Positions 1 through 9,280 are shown, numbered from the stretch's first letter. The stretch is DNA of 64,000 nt from J014 sp964486055 (GCA_964486055.1 CAZALE010000005.1:151716-215715); one strand, 5' to 3'. The notes: a model not told the origin generated them from the sequence alone. Numbers and translations are program-made.

Positions 1-10
1 ATTGATATAT

Positions 11-1204
11 ATGAACATTGACCAACAGATAGAGTACCTGAAAAAAGGTGTAGTGGATTTTATAAGTGAGGAGGAGCTGAGAAGAAAACTACAAAGGAGC
101 ATTGAGAGTGGTGTTCCGCTTAGAGTTAAGTTAGGTGCTGATCCTACTGCACCTGATATTCATCTCGGTCACACGGTTGTTATTCGTAAGCTTCGTGCAT
201 TTCAGGAATTAGGTCATACAGCCGTATTTTTGATTGGTAGTTTTACCGGGATGATAGGAGATCCGTCTGGGAAAACTAGCACGAGACCGCCGCTTTCCCC
301 AGATGATGTAAAAGCGAATGCCGAAACCTATAAAGCTCAGATCTTCAAGTTACTAGATCCAGACAAGACGGAGATACGTTTTAATTCAGAATGGATGGAC
401 AAATTTACTGCGGCTGATTTTGTAAAGCTTTGTTCGAGGGTAACGGTTCGACAAATCTTAGAACGTGATGATTTTGAAAAGAGAATGCGTGAGGAAAGGC
501 CCATCGCACTGCACGAATTAATCTATCCTCTAGTTCAAGCTTATGATTCGGTTGCGTTAAAGGCTGATATTGAATTGGGTGGGACTGATCAAAAATTTAA
601 CTTAATGTTAGGTAGAGATTTGCAGAGGCAATATGGACAAGAGCCTCAGGTTGTGATGACTACACCTCTTCTAGAAGGTTTGGATGGAGTTCAAAAGATG
701 TCTAAATCTCTAAATAATTACATCGGCATAACTGAATCAGCTTTTGAAATGTTCGGTAAGATAATGTCTATATCAGATGAACTAATGTGGAGATATTACG
801 AACTATTGACTGATCTTACGCCAAGCGAAATTGAGAGAATGAAAAAAAGCGATGAGAATCCTAGGAATCTCAAAGCCAATTTAGCCAAGCTGATAATAAA
901 AGATTTTCATTCTGAGCAGGCTGCTAAAGAGGCAGAAGAAGAATTTAATCGTTTGTTTGTCAGGAAAGAGCTGCCTGAGCAGATGCAGGAATTCGAGTTA
1001 CCTGCTGGCAGGTACGAAGTTAGCGATTTACTATTTCAAACGAATCTCGCAGCTTCAAAGAAAGAGGCAAAAAGGTTAATTGAACAGGGAGGCGTGAAAA
1101 TCTGTGGAGAACGCGTATCAAACGTAAAAGCTGAAATTGAGTTGAATGGAGAGCTAGTTATTCAAGTTGGAAAGAGAAAATTCATGAAAGTGAAATCGCA
1201 TTGA
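11..1204 (+). CDS. tyrS: Tyrosyl-tRNA synthetase (type 2, TyrZ-like)
   Basis: This enzyme charges tRNA-Tyr with tyrosine in the cytoplasm. The class I signatures are both present: HLGH at residues 51-54 and KMSKS at 229-233. The GMIGDPSGK stretch near residue 85 places it in the shorter type 2 branch. The last 65 or so residues (EVSDLLFQTNLAASKKEAKRLI onward in part) form an S4 RNA-binding domain that recognises the tRNA long arm. At 397 residues it is full length for the family. I start at the ATG at 11 rather than the in-frame TTG at 2, because MNIDQQIEYLKKG fits the usual N-terminus. The window begins too close to see the ribosome site. The stop lies three bases before an assembly gap. Confidence 0.96.
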   Translation: MNIDQQIEYLKKGVVDFISEEELRRKLQRSIESGVPLRVKLGADPTAPDIHLGHTVVIRKLRAFQELGHTAVFLIGSFTGMIGDPSGKTSTRPPLSPDDVKANAETYKAQIFKLLDPDKTEIRFNSEWMDKFTAADFVKLCSRVTVRQILERDDFEKRMREERPIALHELIYPLVQAYDSVALKADIELGGTDQKFNLMLGRDLQRQYGQEPQVVMTTPLLEGLDGVQKMSKSLNNYIGITESAFEMFGKIMSISDELMWRYYELLTDLTPSEIERMKKSDENPRNLKANLAKLIIKDFHSEQAAKEAEEEFNRLFVRKELPEQMQEFELPAGRYEVSDLLFQTNLAASKKEAKRLIEQGGVKICGERVSNVKAEIELNGELVIQVGKRKFMKVKSH

Positions 1205-1206
1205 TC

Positions 1207-1306
1207 NNNNNNNNNNNNNNNNNNNNNNNNNNNNNNNNNNNNNNNNNNNNNNNNNNNNNNNNNNNNNNNNNNNNNNNNNNNNNNNNNNNNNNNNNNNNNN
1301 NNNNNN
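1207..1306. other. Assembly gap of 100 N
   Basis: Exactly 100 Ns join two contigs, a conventional placeholder, so the true distance is unknown. The flank from 1307 to 1451 has no supported gene. A terminator for tyrS or even a whole gene may be missing here. Confidence 0.99.
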
Positions 1307-1451
1307 TCATATAGTGTCTGAAATTTAAATGTTACACGGGAAGCACTCTTAGTTTAAGGTAGGCTAACTCTGCTTTCTCTTATCTTGAGCTTTAAAGTTT
1401 CATAGAATGACTAAAAGTCAGTCCTAGCCAACATTTTTCGAACTGGAATCT

Positions 1452-1784
1452 TCAGATCAATTTCCTTTTACGTAGTTTATTTCGTTCTAGGATCAGGGCG
1501 AGTGCCATTGATTTTTCATTGAGTGCGTTGGTCAGTTTGTAACGTTCATTATCATCAGCGCAGATTTTGATTTTTTCCTTTAAATCAGCTATTTCCCGCA
1601 TTAATTCAACTTCTTGTGGCACTATGTTGTGGTTTTTCAGTAGAGAGTAAGCTGCTCTTAGATCCTCTGGAGCGGCAAAGTACTCGTCTAGATCAAGGGG
1701 CTTACCCTCTCCTTTTAATCCAGTAAACTTTCCCTCTGCAATTGCTTTTTGTATCTCTTCCTCTATGAATCTCTCCAACCACAT
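1452..1784 (-). CDS. DUF1992 (DnaJ-C28-like conserved domain) protein
   Basis: A 110-residue protein made almost entirely of the DUF1992 domain, found in bacteria as a stand-alone protein and in eukaryotes as DNAJC28. The signature is the N-terminal IEEEIQKAIAEGKFTGLKG followed by GKPLDL and the AYSLLKNHNIVPQE helix. The C-terminal half is charged and helical. Length is normal for the bacterial form. Its biochemical role is not established. It lies downstream of copA on the same strand, 170 bp away, with the small membrane ORF between them, so it may be co-transcribed with the copper genes, but nothing links it to copper. Confidence 0.85.
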   Translation of the reverse strand: MWLERFIEEEIQKAIAEGKFTGLKGEGKPLDLDEYFAAPEDLRAAYSLLKNHNIVPQEVELMREIADLKEKIKICADDNERYKLTNALNEKSMALALILERNKLRKRKLI

Positions 1785-1827
1785 ACCTCAGAACAGCTTA
1801 TATTAAACAGGTTAAAATCCCAACATT

Positions 1828-1920
1828 TTACTCATCATCGTCTCCTGCAAAAAAATACCACAGCGTTAAAATTATCAGAAAAACGCCGATGATGACAACG
1901 GTAATTTCCGTTTTATCCAT
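1828..1920 (-). CDS. 30-residue single-span membrane peptide downstream of copA
   Basis: The frame encodes 30 residues: a short charged start (MDKTE), about 19 hydrophobic residues (ITVVIIGVFLIILTLWYFF), then an acidic tail ending GDDDE. It lies 33 bp downstream of copA on the same strand. From memory, several bacterial copper-ATPase loci carry a small membrane-anchored cupredoxin whose N-terminus looks like this span. Here only the anchor remains, with no cupredoxin domain in any frame before the next gene. It could equally be a free-standing CcoS-like peptide. The reading is supported by its composition and position, not by a confirmed homologue. Confidence 0.5.
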   Translation of the reverse strand: MDKTEITVVIIGVFLIILTLWYFFAGDDDE

Positions 1921-1953
1921 ACGATTTACTAACTAAATAATTTAAAGCAGCTT

Positions 1954-4524
1954 TTATATTGCAGGTGGACGAAAATATTTCAATCTCATACTATTACTTA
2001 CCACGGATATGGACGAAAAACTCATCGCTGCAGAGGCAATTATAGGTGACAATAAAATGCCGAAGAAAGGATATAAGACTCCTGCAGCTATGGGAATACC
2101 TAATATATTATAAAAGAATGCCCAGAAGAGATTTTGTTTGATTATCCTAATTGTGGCTTTTGAAAGGGCGATTGCTGTTAGCACGCCTTTCAAATCATCA
2201 CGAATCAGCGTTATGTCGCTAGCCTCCATGGCTACATCAGTACCGGCACCAATTGCTATACCGACATCAGCTTGGGCTAATGCTGGTGCGTCATTTATTC
2301 CATCTCCTACCATTCCAACTATCCGTCCTTTTGATTGTAGTTTTTTTATCTCTTCAACTTTGCCCTTTGGTAAAACCTCTGCTAATACATTTTTGATACC
2401 TAGTTCGCGTGCAACTGCTATTGCGGTTCGTTGTGAATCGCCTGTCATCATCACTACATCTATGCCAAAATTCTCCAGAGCTCTTATTACAGCTTTTGCA
2501 TCTCGCTTTATCGTGTCAGCGACAGCTAAAATACCAATCATCTCACGATCGATGCTAATAAAAACAGGGGTTTTCCCTTCATCAGCCAAGCGTTCTACTT
2601 TTCCCTCTATACCATCTAAAGCGATCTCTTGCTCTTTCATCAGGCGAAGATTGCCGATTAAAAGGTTTTTATTGCCGATGGTAGCCATTAAACCATGGCC
2701 TTCTATGATTTTGAAACTCTCCACTCTCTCGAGTTGAAGACCTTTTTTCTCAGCGGATTGGACTATGGCTTTTGCTAGAGGATGTTCGCTTTGTCTTTCA
2801 GCCGATGCTGCAATTCTGAGCAATTCAGTTTCAGAAAAACCCTTTATCGTTATGATATCGGTAAGCGAAGGGGAACCGGTGGTGATTGTACCGGTTTTAT
2901 CTAACACCATTGTGTCGATCTTGTGAGCTGTTTCGAGGCTATCCCCTCCTTTGATCAGAATTCCTTGTTCAGCCCCTCGCCCGGTTCCCACCATGATCGC
3001 AGTAGGAGTTGCTAGTCCTAAGGCACATGGACAAGCTATTATGAGCACTGAAACAAAGTTCATCAGAGCCAGGCTTAGGCGATATTCAGGATCGGAAGCT
3101 ACAAACCAAGCTACGAAAGTAGCTATAGCTATGCATATCACTATGGGTGTGAAAACTCCGCTAATTTGATCAGCGAGGCGTGCGATAGGAGGTTTCGATC
3201 CCTGAGCTTCCTCAACTAGGCGGATTATCTGTTGAAGTGCTGTGTCTTTGCCAACTTTGGTAGCACGATATTCGATTGCCCCAGTTTTATTTATCGTTCC
3301 ACCGAAGACTTCATCACCGGGCTTTTTCTCTACAGGAAAGCTTTCGCCTGTCAACATCGATTCATCGACTGTAGAATTACCATAGATTACGATACCATCC
3401 ACCGGCAGCCTCTCACCAGGTTTTACTACGACGATATCACCAGGGACAACGTTTTCAATGTCTATTTCTACGTACTGTCCATGGCGAACTACAGTAGCTT
3501 TTTTAGCTTGCAAGCCCATCAACTTTCTTATTGCGCTGCTTGTTTGCCTTCTTGCCTTCGACTCAAGCATTCTCCCCAACAGAACCAAGGCAATTATGAC
3601 AGCTGAAGCTTCAAAATAGACTGGTACGCTATACATGTCGTGACCGTTTTGGTGGGATTGAAACAGAAACAGATTTGGGAAGAGAGTTGCGATCAAGGAG
3701 TAGACGTATGCAGAGCCAGTACCTACAGCTATGAGGGTGTTCATATTTGCGTTTCGATGTCTGAATGCAATCCATGCACCTCTGTAAAATTGATTGCCAC
3801 AATAAAATACAACTGGTGTTGTCAATATCAATTGAATCCATTTGCTTACATCTGCATTTAGTAGCAAATCGAGTGCTCCATGTGACATCGCCATCAGTAA
3901 AACTGGCAGGGAGAGGATACTTGCTATCAAAAACTTGCGTCGGAGAATATTGTATTCGGCATTTTGCTCCGATTCTACAATGCTCTCAGTGGGTTTCCCT
4001 TCAGTTTTAATTTCACGAACTTGATAACCAAAACCTTCTATGACAGATTTTATATTTTTTTCCTCAGCCAAATGTGGAAAAAATTCAACCGATACGATCA
4101 TTGTGGATGGGTTAAAACTTACGCTGATCACTCCTTTAAGTTTTAGCAAACGTTGCTCTAATTGTTTTGTCAGATCATTAGGAACTGCAGAATCATCTAG
4201 CAAGAATTCGCTTCGCTGTGCTCCGCCTATATCGTAACCTGTATCTCTCACTTTTTTCACTAAGGAAGAAAGCGTCGTTTCGAGAGGATTGTAAATAACT
4301 GTAGCATTGGACGTAGCAAAATTTACTGAGCAAGTTTCAACGCCCTTTTGTTTTCGAAGTTGCTTTTCAATGCGGTTTGCACAAGCCGCACAAGTCATAC
4401 CGGATATTGGAATATCAAGTTTCTCTTGCGGCGTTTCAAGCGCAGGATACAAAGTGCTCTGAGCTTCCTGTTCTGACAAGTCTTGATTTATCCTAACTGA
4501 TTCTTTCTCTTTAATTTTTTTCAT
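1954..4524 (-). CDS. copA: Copper-exporting P1B-type ATPase
   Basis: This membrane pump exports Cu(I) from the cytoplasm using ATP. In order it has a heavy-metal-associated domain with C45-A-A-C48; a second HMA-like fold (about residues 112-175) without any CxxC; eight predicted membrane spans; the actuator TGES loop near residue 393; the CPC metal-transport motif near 497 (ACPCALGLATP); the phosphorylated aspartate in DKTGTIT near 540; SEHPLA and the GDGINDAPA hinge. The length, 856 residues, is normal for a two-HMA CopA. The CPC motif marks Cu(I)/Ag(I) specificity. A CopZ-like chaperone gene lies 54 bp upstream on the same strand. The intervening sequence shows no convincing CueR-type operator. 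Confidence 0.95.
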   Translation of the reverse strand: MKKIKEKESVRINQDLSEQEAQSTLYPALETPQEKLDIPISGMTCAACANRIEKQLRKQKGVETCSVNFATSNATVIYNPLETTLSSLVKKVRDTGYDIGGAQRSEFLLDDSAVPNDLTKQLEQRLLKLKGVISVSFNPSTMIVSVEFFPHLAEEKNIKSVIEGFGYQVREIKTEGKPTESIVESEQNAEYNILRRKFLIASILSLPVLLMAMSHGALDLLLNADVSKWIQLILTTPVVFYCGNQFYRGAWIAFRHRNANMNTLIAVGTGSAYVYSLIATLFPNLFLFQSHQNGHDMYSVPVYFEASAVIIALVLLGRMLESKARRQTSSAIRKLMGLQAKKATVVRHGQYVEIDIENVVPGDIVVVKPGERLPVDGIVIYGNSTVDESMLTGESFPVEKKPGDEVFGGTINKTGAIEYRATKVGKDTALQQIIRLVEEAQGSKPPIARLADQISGVFTPIVICIAIATFVAWFVASDPEYRLSLALMNFVSVLIIACPCALGLATPTAIMVGTGRGAEQGILIKGGDSLETAHKIDTMVLDKTGTITTGSPSLTDIITIKGFSETELLRIAASAERQSEHPLAKAIVQSAEKKGLQLERVESFKIIEGHGLMATIGNKNLLIGNLRLMKEQEIALDGIEGKVERLADEGKTPVFISIDREMIGILAVADTIKRDAKAVIRALENFGIDVVMMTGDSQRTAIAVARELGIKNVLAEVLPKGKVEEIKKLQSKGRIVGMVGDGINDAPALAQADVGIAIGAGTDVAMEASDITLIRDDLKGVLTAIALSKATIRIIKQNLFWAFFYNILGIPIAAGVLYPFFGILLSPIIASAAMSFSSISVVSNSMRLKYFRPPAI

Positions 4525-4578
4525 CGTTTTGCAATCAAGGTATACAGGTCTCTAGAGCAAATTGCAGAGATGCTAGAA

Positions 4579-4791
4579 TCATCGAGTTGAGTAGCCAATC
4601 TCTTCCAAAGCCTCGAAGATCTGTTCTTTAGTAATTTCAGGGGAATGTTCGATAGTTACTGTTTTTGTCTGAATCTCTACATCGATTTTCGAGATACCAT
4701 TAATGTTGCTGAGAGCTTTTTTGATTGAATTTACGCAGCCATCACACACGATTTCTGGTGCTATTAACTGTGTTACTACTTTTTCTCTCAT
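4579..4791 (-). CDS. copZ: CopZ-like copper chaperone (single HMA domain)
   Basis: A 70-residue stand-alone heavy-metal-associated domain with the metal-binding C16-D-G-C19 and the typical end GYSTR. It presumably carries Cu(I) to the CopA pump encoded next. A longer frame could start at 4812, but an excellent ribosome site (AAGGAGG, six bases ahead) sets the start at 4791. The usual MxCxxC is replaced by VCDGC preceded by PEI, so the Met before the first Cys is missing. That Met is often not essential. The gene is first in the copper transcription unit. Confidence 0.88.
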   Translation of the reverse strand: MREKVVTQLIAPEIVCDGCVNSIKKALSNINGISKIDVEIQTKTVTIEHSPEITKEQIFEALEEIGYSTR

Positions 4792-4887
4792 TTTTGCCTC
4801 CTTAACTTTCATTATAGCTGCATCTTTTCATTAAAATAAGCCTTAAATGTCCCTAAGTTTTTGATTAAAGTTGTTGAGTTTGTGGAT

Positions 4888-5409
4888 ATGAGAAATCTGA
4901 AATTAAATGAGATGAGAGCTGAGCTCGATAGATTCTACGCAGCAGTGGATGAGCACGTCAGTAATCTTTCGAGAATCCATGCGAAAAGGCTGAGCTGCAA
5001 GAAGGGTTGTTCGGGATGCTGTATAGATGGCTTAACGGTTTTCGAAGTGGAGGCTGAACATATAAGATTCCATTGTAGCCAGGAGTTAAGGCATCAAAAG
5101 CCGCATCCTCCCGGCAAGTGCGCATTTTTAGATGAACAAGGGGCTTGCAGGATATACGAGCATCGCCCTTATGTATGTAGAACTCAAGGATTGCCACTTA
5201 GATGGCTTGATGAAGAAGGAGAGGTTGAATACAGAGATATATGCCCGCTTAACGAGAATGATGATCCCATAGAAAATCTACCAGAGAATCAGTGCCTTAC
5301 CATAGGTTTTTTTGAGTCCTGGCTCGCAAAACTACAATCAGAATTTGGTAATGGCTTTTTAAAACGACTCTCACTAAGAGAGCTTTTCGAAGAAATACAA
5401 AAAAGTTAA
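4888..5409 (+). CDS. YkgJ-family cysteine-cluster protein
   Basis: A 173-residue protein of the YkgJ/CxxCxxCC family, thought to bind a zinc ion or an iron-sulfur cluster. The signature cysteines are CKKGCSGCC (residues 38-46 or so), then C in GKCAFLD, then GACRIYEHRPYVCRTQG. The function is unknown; some family members are annotated as flagellar assembly factors or iron-sulfur oxidoreductases. I chose the ATG at 4888; the frame is open upstream to a TTG at 4861. It is transcribed divergently from the copper genes across about 95 bp, so a shared control region is possible. Confidence 0.85.
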   Translation: MRNLKLNEMRAELDRFYAAVDEHVSNLSRIHAKRLSCKKGCSGCCIDGLTVFEVEAEHIRFHCSQELRHQKPHPPGKCAFLDEQGACRIYEHRPYVCRTQGLPLRWLDEEGEVEYRDICPLNENDDPIENLPENQCLTIGFFESWLAKLQSEFGNGFLKRLSLRELFEEIQKS

Positions 5410-5495
5410 TTGACATCCTAAATCAACTCCGAAAGAATATGTTTTCCGCTGAAATTCAGATTTGGCAATTCTTCAGAGAACGACATTAACCTCGA

Positions 5496-6497
5496 TCAAT
5501 ATTTTTTTTGAATTATTTGTCGAAGCGCGGAGAATTCGTTTAAGTCAATGCAAGCCTGAATAACTGCATCAAACATCGGCATTATGTAAATCAGATAATG
5601 TTTTTTTTCTCTATGAGTTGCTTGATAAGAGAACGTACCAATGGCTTTTAAGCATCTTTGAATTGATTGCAACTTGAATTCTTCAAGAAAACTTAACAGA
5701 TCTAGTTTATCAAGTCCAAGCTTTTCTCGCTCAGAGAGGAAAAGCTTACATTTTTCCTCTATCCACTCCGCTTTTGGTAATGTCGTTATTCTATCCAGTA
5801 GTAATGAAACTAAATCGTAGCTTGTCGATCCAATTCTTGCATCTTGGTGGTCAATAATTCTTATTTGGTTTTTGAAGTACATCAAATTTGCTGTATGAAA
5901 ATCTCTGTGAACTAGCACACATGCCTTATTTTCAAGCTTTTTAGATATCTTCAAAAACTCTTCTTCCAGTTTCAGATTTTCTGTTTGTGAAAGTGGGTTC
6001 TTAAGAAGGCTTTCAAAGTAGTGAGTTTTGAAAAAATTAAGCTCCCACAGCAGCTTTTCAGTATCAAACTTAAGCTTTGCAGCTATGGAATCTAATTCGT
6101 AAGCTAAAGTTGTTGCAGATTGAATCTTCGCTATTAGACGTATCGCTTCATTAAGCAATTTCTCCGCCTCTTCGGGGGAAGAGTTTTGTAGTTTATCTCT
6201 CAATATGATGTCGCCGAAGTCTTCGTGAAGGATTATTAGTTTCTCTCGATCAAATCTTATGATTCTAGCTACAGGTAATTCAGCTTTTAGGAAGAGATTC
6301 GTTGTATCTAAGTAGGCGTCGAATTGTAATTTCCCATTTTCATCCAGCGGATATACACAGGCAATTAATGACGAGTCTGCTGTTTTCACACGAAAGAAAT
6401 GACGTAATGAAGCATCCGGAGTTAAGGCATCGATTCTGGTAAAACCAAAATTACTCATTGATAAAAACTCTATCAATCTATGTTGCGAATGCATCAT
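5496..6497 (-). CDS. Phosphotransferase of the APH fold, AmgK-like amino-sugar kinase
   Basis: A 333-residue kinase of the aminoglycoside phosphotransferase fold. The catalytic loop is HRDFHTANLMY and the metal-binding segment is IDHQDARIGSTSYDLVSLL. The last of these closely matches the pattern of AmgK, which phosphorylates N-acetylmuramate and N-acetylglucosamine for peptidoglycan recycling. The usual partner MurU is not adjacent. A longer frame begins at 6542, but the ATG at 6497 forms an ATGA overlap with the stop of the upstream metallo-hydrolase, which argues for translational coupling and this start. A homoserine/choline-type kinase remains possible. Confidence 0.72.
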   Translation of the reverse strand: MMHSQHRLIEFLSMSNFGFTRIDALTPDASLRHFFRVKTADSSLIACVYPLDENGKLQFDAYLDTTNLFLKAELPVARIIRFDREKLIILHEDFGDIILRDKLQNSSPEEAEKLLNEAIRLIAKIQSATTLAYELDSIAAKLKFDTEKLLWELNFFKTHYFESLLKNPLSQTENLKLEEEFLKISKKLENKACVLVHRDFHTANLMYFKNQIRIIDHQDARIGSTSYDLVSLLLDRITTLPKAEWIEEKCKLFLSEREKLGLDKLDLLSFLEEFKLQSIQRCLKAIGTFSYQATHREKKHYLIYIMPMFDAVIQACIDLNEFSALRQIIQKKY

Positions 6498-7264
6498 ACG
6501 ATTTCTATGTGTAATCCGTCTTTGGCCTCGATCAAAGCGCAATTTGGTGAGAATTCCTCTACGATTTCATCAAAATTAACAGAGTCCCACTCTGGATAAA
6601 AGTGGGTCAGCATTGCTTTTTGTGGTTTTGCATGGCGAATTAAGTGCATAGCTTCCGAGATTTCCAGATGAGAGTTTGTAGGTTTTGACTTTACAAAGGA
6701 GCATTCTAATATGAAAAGATCAGCGGAATGAGCAAATGCGCTTATTGCAGTTGAAAAGCCTGTATCAGAGGTGAATGTAATCTTGTTTTCTGATGAGTTG
6801 ATAATGGTAATTGCCATACTTTCTTCAGTATGTGGAGTTTTCAGAGCAACTGCCTTTATGCCATCGATAGGGTAAAAATCCTCAAAAGGTTCAACTTCTA
6901 TTATTTCGAGTGGAAAGGGTTGATTAAAAAGCCTATAAGAATTTGAATCATTGATTCTTTCTAAGAGGTTGATTAGACCACGAGGACCAAATATTCGTAA
7001 AGGTTTTTTTCTAAATTGAGTTTGTGGAGCATATTTCATGCTAAAAAGCATAGAGGGTAGCCCGCCGAAGTGATCGAGGTGAAAATGAGATATCCAAATA
7101 GCGTCAAGATTGGGCCAATCTAACTCTTCTTGTGCAGCTCTGAAGAGGGCAGATGGTGCACAATCCAACATTAAAGAACCTTTTTCAGTTTCCAACCAAT
7201 AGGCCGAACTGGTGCGAAATGGATGTGGGACAGACGAGCCAGATCCTAAAACAGTTAACCTCAT
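6494..7264 (-). CDS. MBL-fold metallo-hydrolase (ribonuclease Z-like)
   Basis: A 256-residue protein of the metallo-beta-lactamase fold. The zinc motif is H60-F-H62-L-D64-H65, with later ligands likely in FTSDTGF and LTHFYPEW. The N-terminus LTVLGSGSSVP is typical of the RNase Z/phosphodiesterase-like branch. It is shorter than true RNase Z and lacks an obvious exosite arm, so I do not call it a tRNA 3' nuclease. Its start overlaps the stop of the upstream sugar transferase (ATGA) and its stop overlaps the next kinase start. The three are therefore translationally coupled. Confidence 0.85.
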   Translation of the reverse strand: MRLTVLGSGSSVPHPFRTSSAYWLETEKGSLMLDCAPSALFRAAQEELDWPNLDAIWISHFHLDHFGGLPSMLFSMKYAPQTQFRKKPLRIFGPRGLINLLERINDSNSYRLFNQPFPLEIIEVEPFEDFYPIDGIKAVALKTPHTEESMAITIINSSENKITFTSDTGFSTAISAFAHSADLFILECSFVKSKPTNSHLEISEAMHLIRHAKPQKAMLTHFYPEWDSVNFDEIVEEFSPNCALIEAKDGLHIEIV

Positions 7265-8778
7265 TCGCTTGCTCCATCACCTCGTAGGATAGCCGGAATA
7301 GTAAGTAAAATTATCTTTAGATCTAGCCATAACGACCAATTTTCGATGTAGTAGATGTCTATTTTAACCATTTCCTCAAAAGGTATACGATTTCTGCCTG
7401 AAACCTGCCATAACCCTGTAATTCCTGGCTTTACATCCAATCTTCTACGGTGCCAAATCTGATATTCCTCGACTTCATATGGTATAGGCGGTCTCGGACC
7501 TACAACGCTCATCTCACCCTTTAAAACATTTAGTAACTGTGGTAGCTCATCAATGCTGAATCTTCTCAGTAACTTGCCGATACGAGTTATTCTCGGATCA
7601 TTCTTTACCTTCCCAAAAACTGGCTTCGCACCATTACCAGCATTAGCCTCATCCAGTAGGCCAACTATATTTTTGCGGTAAAACTCTTTATGAATTGACT
7701 CATCAGCGTCAGAGTGCATGGTTCGAAATTTGTAACAAAGGAATATGCGTCCATCCATCCCGACGCGTTCCTGTTTAAAGAATATCGACCCTCTAGAGTC
7801 TAGCTTAATCAATATTGCTACTATCAACCAGATAGGGAATGTCAGAATTATTCCGATCAACGCGAAGAGAATATCAAAGCTGCGCTTAATGAATCTTTCG
7901 GCGTCTGACAAAGGTTCACAAAATAATCTCACCATTGGTAAAACGCCGATCTGTTCGATGTTAGTCTTCTGTGGGACTATGAGCAAAGCTGGCGCAAATC
8001 GAAATTCAACGCGATTTTTCCTTCCGATTTGCATCATGGCTTCAAAAAGTTTCTCTCCGGGTATTTTATCGTCTGTGATTATTACTTCTTGAATCTCCAG
8101 ATTTCTGATGATTTCCGGCAGCTCAGAAAAATTGCCTATTACAGGTATTCCAAATATGGTTTTTCTATCTTCCTCCTTTGTAGAAACCACGCCGAGCACC
8201 TTGTATCCTAAATCACTTCTATTAGTTATTTCCTCGATGGTTGCTCGAGCTTCTTCATTTGTGCCGACAATCAGCGTTGGTATTAGATTTACTCCTCTTG
8301 ATCTGAATAATGTCTGAATATATCGGATAGAGAGATGAAAGGCAGTAAGCGAGATGAGGGCGAAAATGAAGTCTAAAATGAAAACACCGCGTGAGTAGGA
8401 GAATTCGCGAAATGCGAAGCCTCCGCGGAACATGAAAGTGAAGGTAATCATCAACAATGAGCCAATTATGACTGCTTTGAATGTCTTTATAGCATCATTG
8501 ATGTAGGAAAAAGGGCCATGAAACTTGTAAAGTCCCTGATAAGCTATTGTAAGGACTCGTACCACTACTGCAAAAAAAGCTACTCCGATGTATGGTCTGA
8601 AATGTGGAGACCAACCAGTTTCTGTAAAAAGCGGCTTTCCCTCTCTTACATAAAAAGCCAAAGTGAAACAGATTAAAGCAATCAGGGCATCTGCGAGTAT
8701 CATAGATGTCCTTATTGATGGCATTACCCATCGAGGCATTTTGTTTTCAGCTTTTCTTACCCTAAGTTTTGTCTGCAT
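7261..8778 (-). CDS. Polyprenyl-phosphate sugar-1-phosphate transferase (WcaJ/PglC family)
   Basis: This enzyme starts exopolysaccharide or O-unit assembly by moving a sugar phosphate to undecaprenyl phosphate in the inner membrane. The N-terminal half has four hydrophobic spans and a nucleotide-binding-like CoA-type domain (TLIVGTNEEA). The C-terminal third is the bacterial sugar transferase domain: a membrane-dipping hairpin, FKQERVGMDGR, KFRTM, SVVGPRPP and KPGITGLWQVSGR. The start is uncertain. The frame is open to an ATG at 8826, inside the upstream gene; I place it at the ATG at 8778, just after the moaB stop, with no clear ribosome site. The product fits the SLBB exporter encoded at 41.8-42.8 kb. 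Confidence 0.87.
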   Translation of the reverse strand: MQTKLRVRKAENKMPRWVMPSIRTSMILADALIALICFTLAFYVREGKPLFTETGWSPHFRPYIGVAFFAVVVRVLTIAYQGLYKFHGPFSYINDAIKTFKAVIIGSLLMITFTFMFRGGFAFREFSYSRGVFILDFIFALISLTAFHLSIRYIQTLFRSRGVNLIPTLIVGTNEEARATIEEITNRSDLGYKVLGVVSTKEEDRKTIFGIPVIGNFSELPEIIRNLEIQEVIITDDKIPGEKLFEAMMQIGRKNRVEFRFAPALLIVPQKTNIEQIGVLPMVRLFCEPLSDAERFIKRSFDILFALIGIILTFPIWLIVAILIKLDSRGSIFFKQERVGMDGRIFLCYKFRTMHSDADESIHKEFYRKNIVGLLDEANAGNGAKPVFGKVKNDPRITRIGKLLRRFSIDELPQLLNVLKGEMSVVGPRPPIPYEVEEYQIWHRRRLDVKPGITGLWQVSGRNRIPFEEMVKIDIYYIENWSLWLDLKIILLTIPAILRGDGASE

Positions 8779-8785
8779 CAGATTT

Positions 8786-9280
8786 TCAAGGATGTGCTTT
8801 TTTGCCTTCAATGAGCTCAATTGCATGATTGAGAATAGGGCTGATTATCTCGAAACACTCCTGGACTGCTTTTGGCGATCCTGGTAGATTAATTATCAGT
8901 GTATTATTGCGAATCCCCGAAACACCACGCGATAGGATAGCTCGAGGATTTTTCTGCATAGTGACTAAACGCATGGCCTCTGAAATTCCGGGAATCTCCT
9001 TTTCGATTACACTCATGGTAGCTTCAGGAGTATTATCACGGGGGCTGATTCCAGTGCCACCCGTTGTCATGATTAGATTTACGTTATCACGTTCAGATAT
9101 TTCTATCAGGACTCTCGAGATTGTATCAACGTCGTCAGGAACAATCATCTTTTCTAATACTTGCACGCCAGCAGATGTCAATAAATTAGCCAGTGTTGTT
9201 CCTGATAAGTCGTCCGATTCTGTGCGCGAATCACTTATAGTGATAACAACAGCTTTAATTAAAATGTCACTTAGCATCAA
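8786..9280 (-). CDS. moaB: Molybdopterin adenylyltransferase-like MogA/MoaB
   Basis: A 164-residue protein of the MoaB/Mog family, which activates molybdopterin by adenylation before molybdenum insertion. The family signature TTGGTGISPRDNTPEA (near residues 71-86) and the NLPGSPKAV motif are intact. No other cofactor gene is nearby, so the assignment between MoaB and MogA is by length and motif only. The start overlaps the stop of the CoA-binding protein by four bases (ATGA). Confidence 0.9.
   Translation of the reverse strand: MMLSDILIKAVVITISDSRTESDDLSGTTLANLLTSAGVQVLEKMIVPDDVDTISRVLIEISERDNVNLIMTTGGTGISPRDNTPEATMSVIEKEIPGISEAMRLVTMQKNPRAILSRGVSGIRNNTLIINLPGSPKAVQECFEIISPILNHAIELIEGKKAHP

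Noticed and set aside
2138..4237. Plus-strand frames opposite copA
   Set aside because: They lie wholly within the well-supported copA gene, have Ser/Pro-rich shadow composition and no ribosome sites.
5496..6497. Aminoglycoside resistance gene
   Set aside because: The fold is shared with antibiotic kinases, but the HRDFHTANLM and IDHQDARIG motifs fit the metabolic AmgK-like branch, and there is no mobile element nearby.
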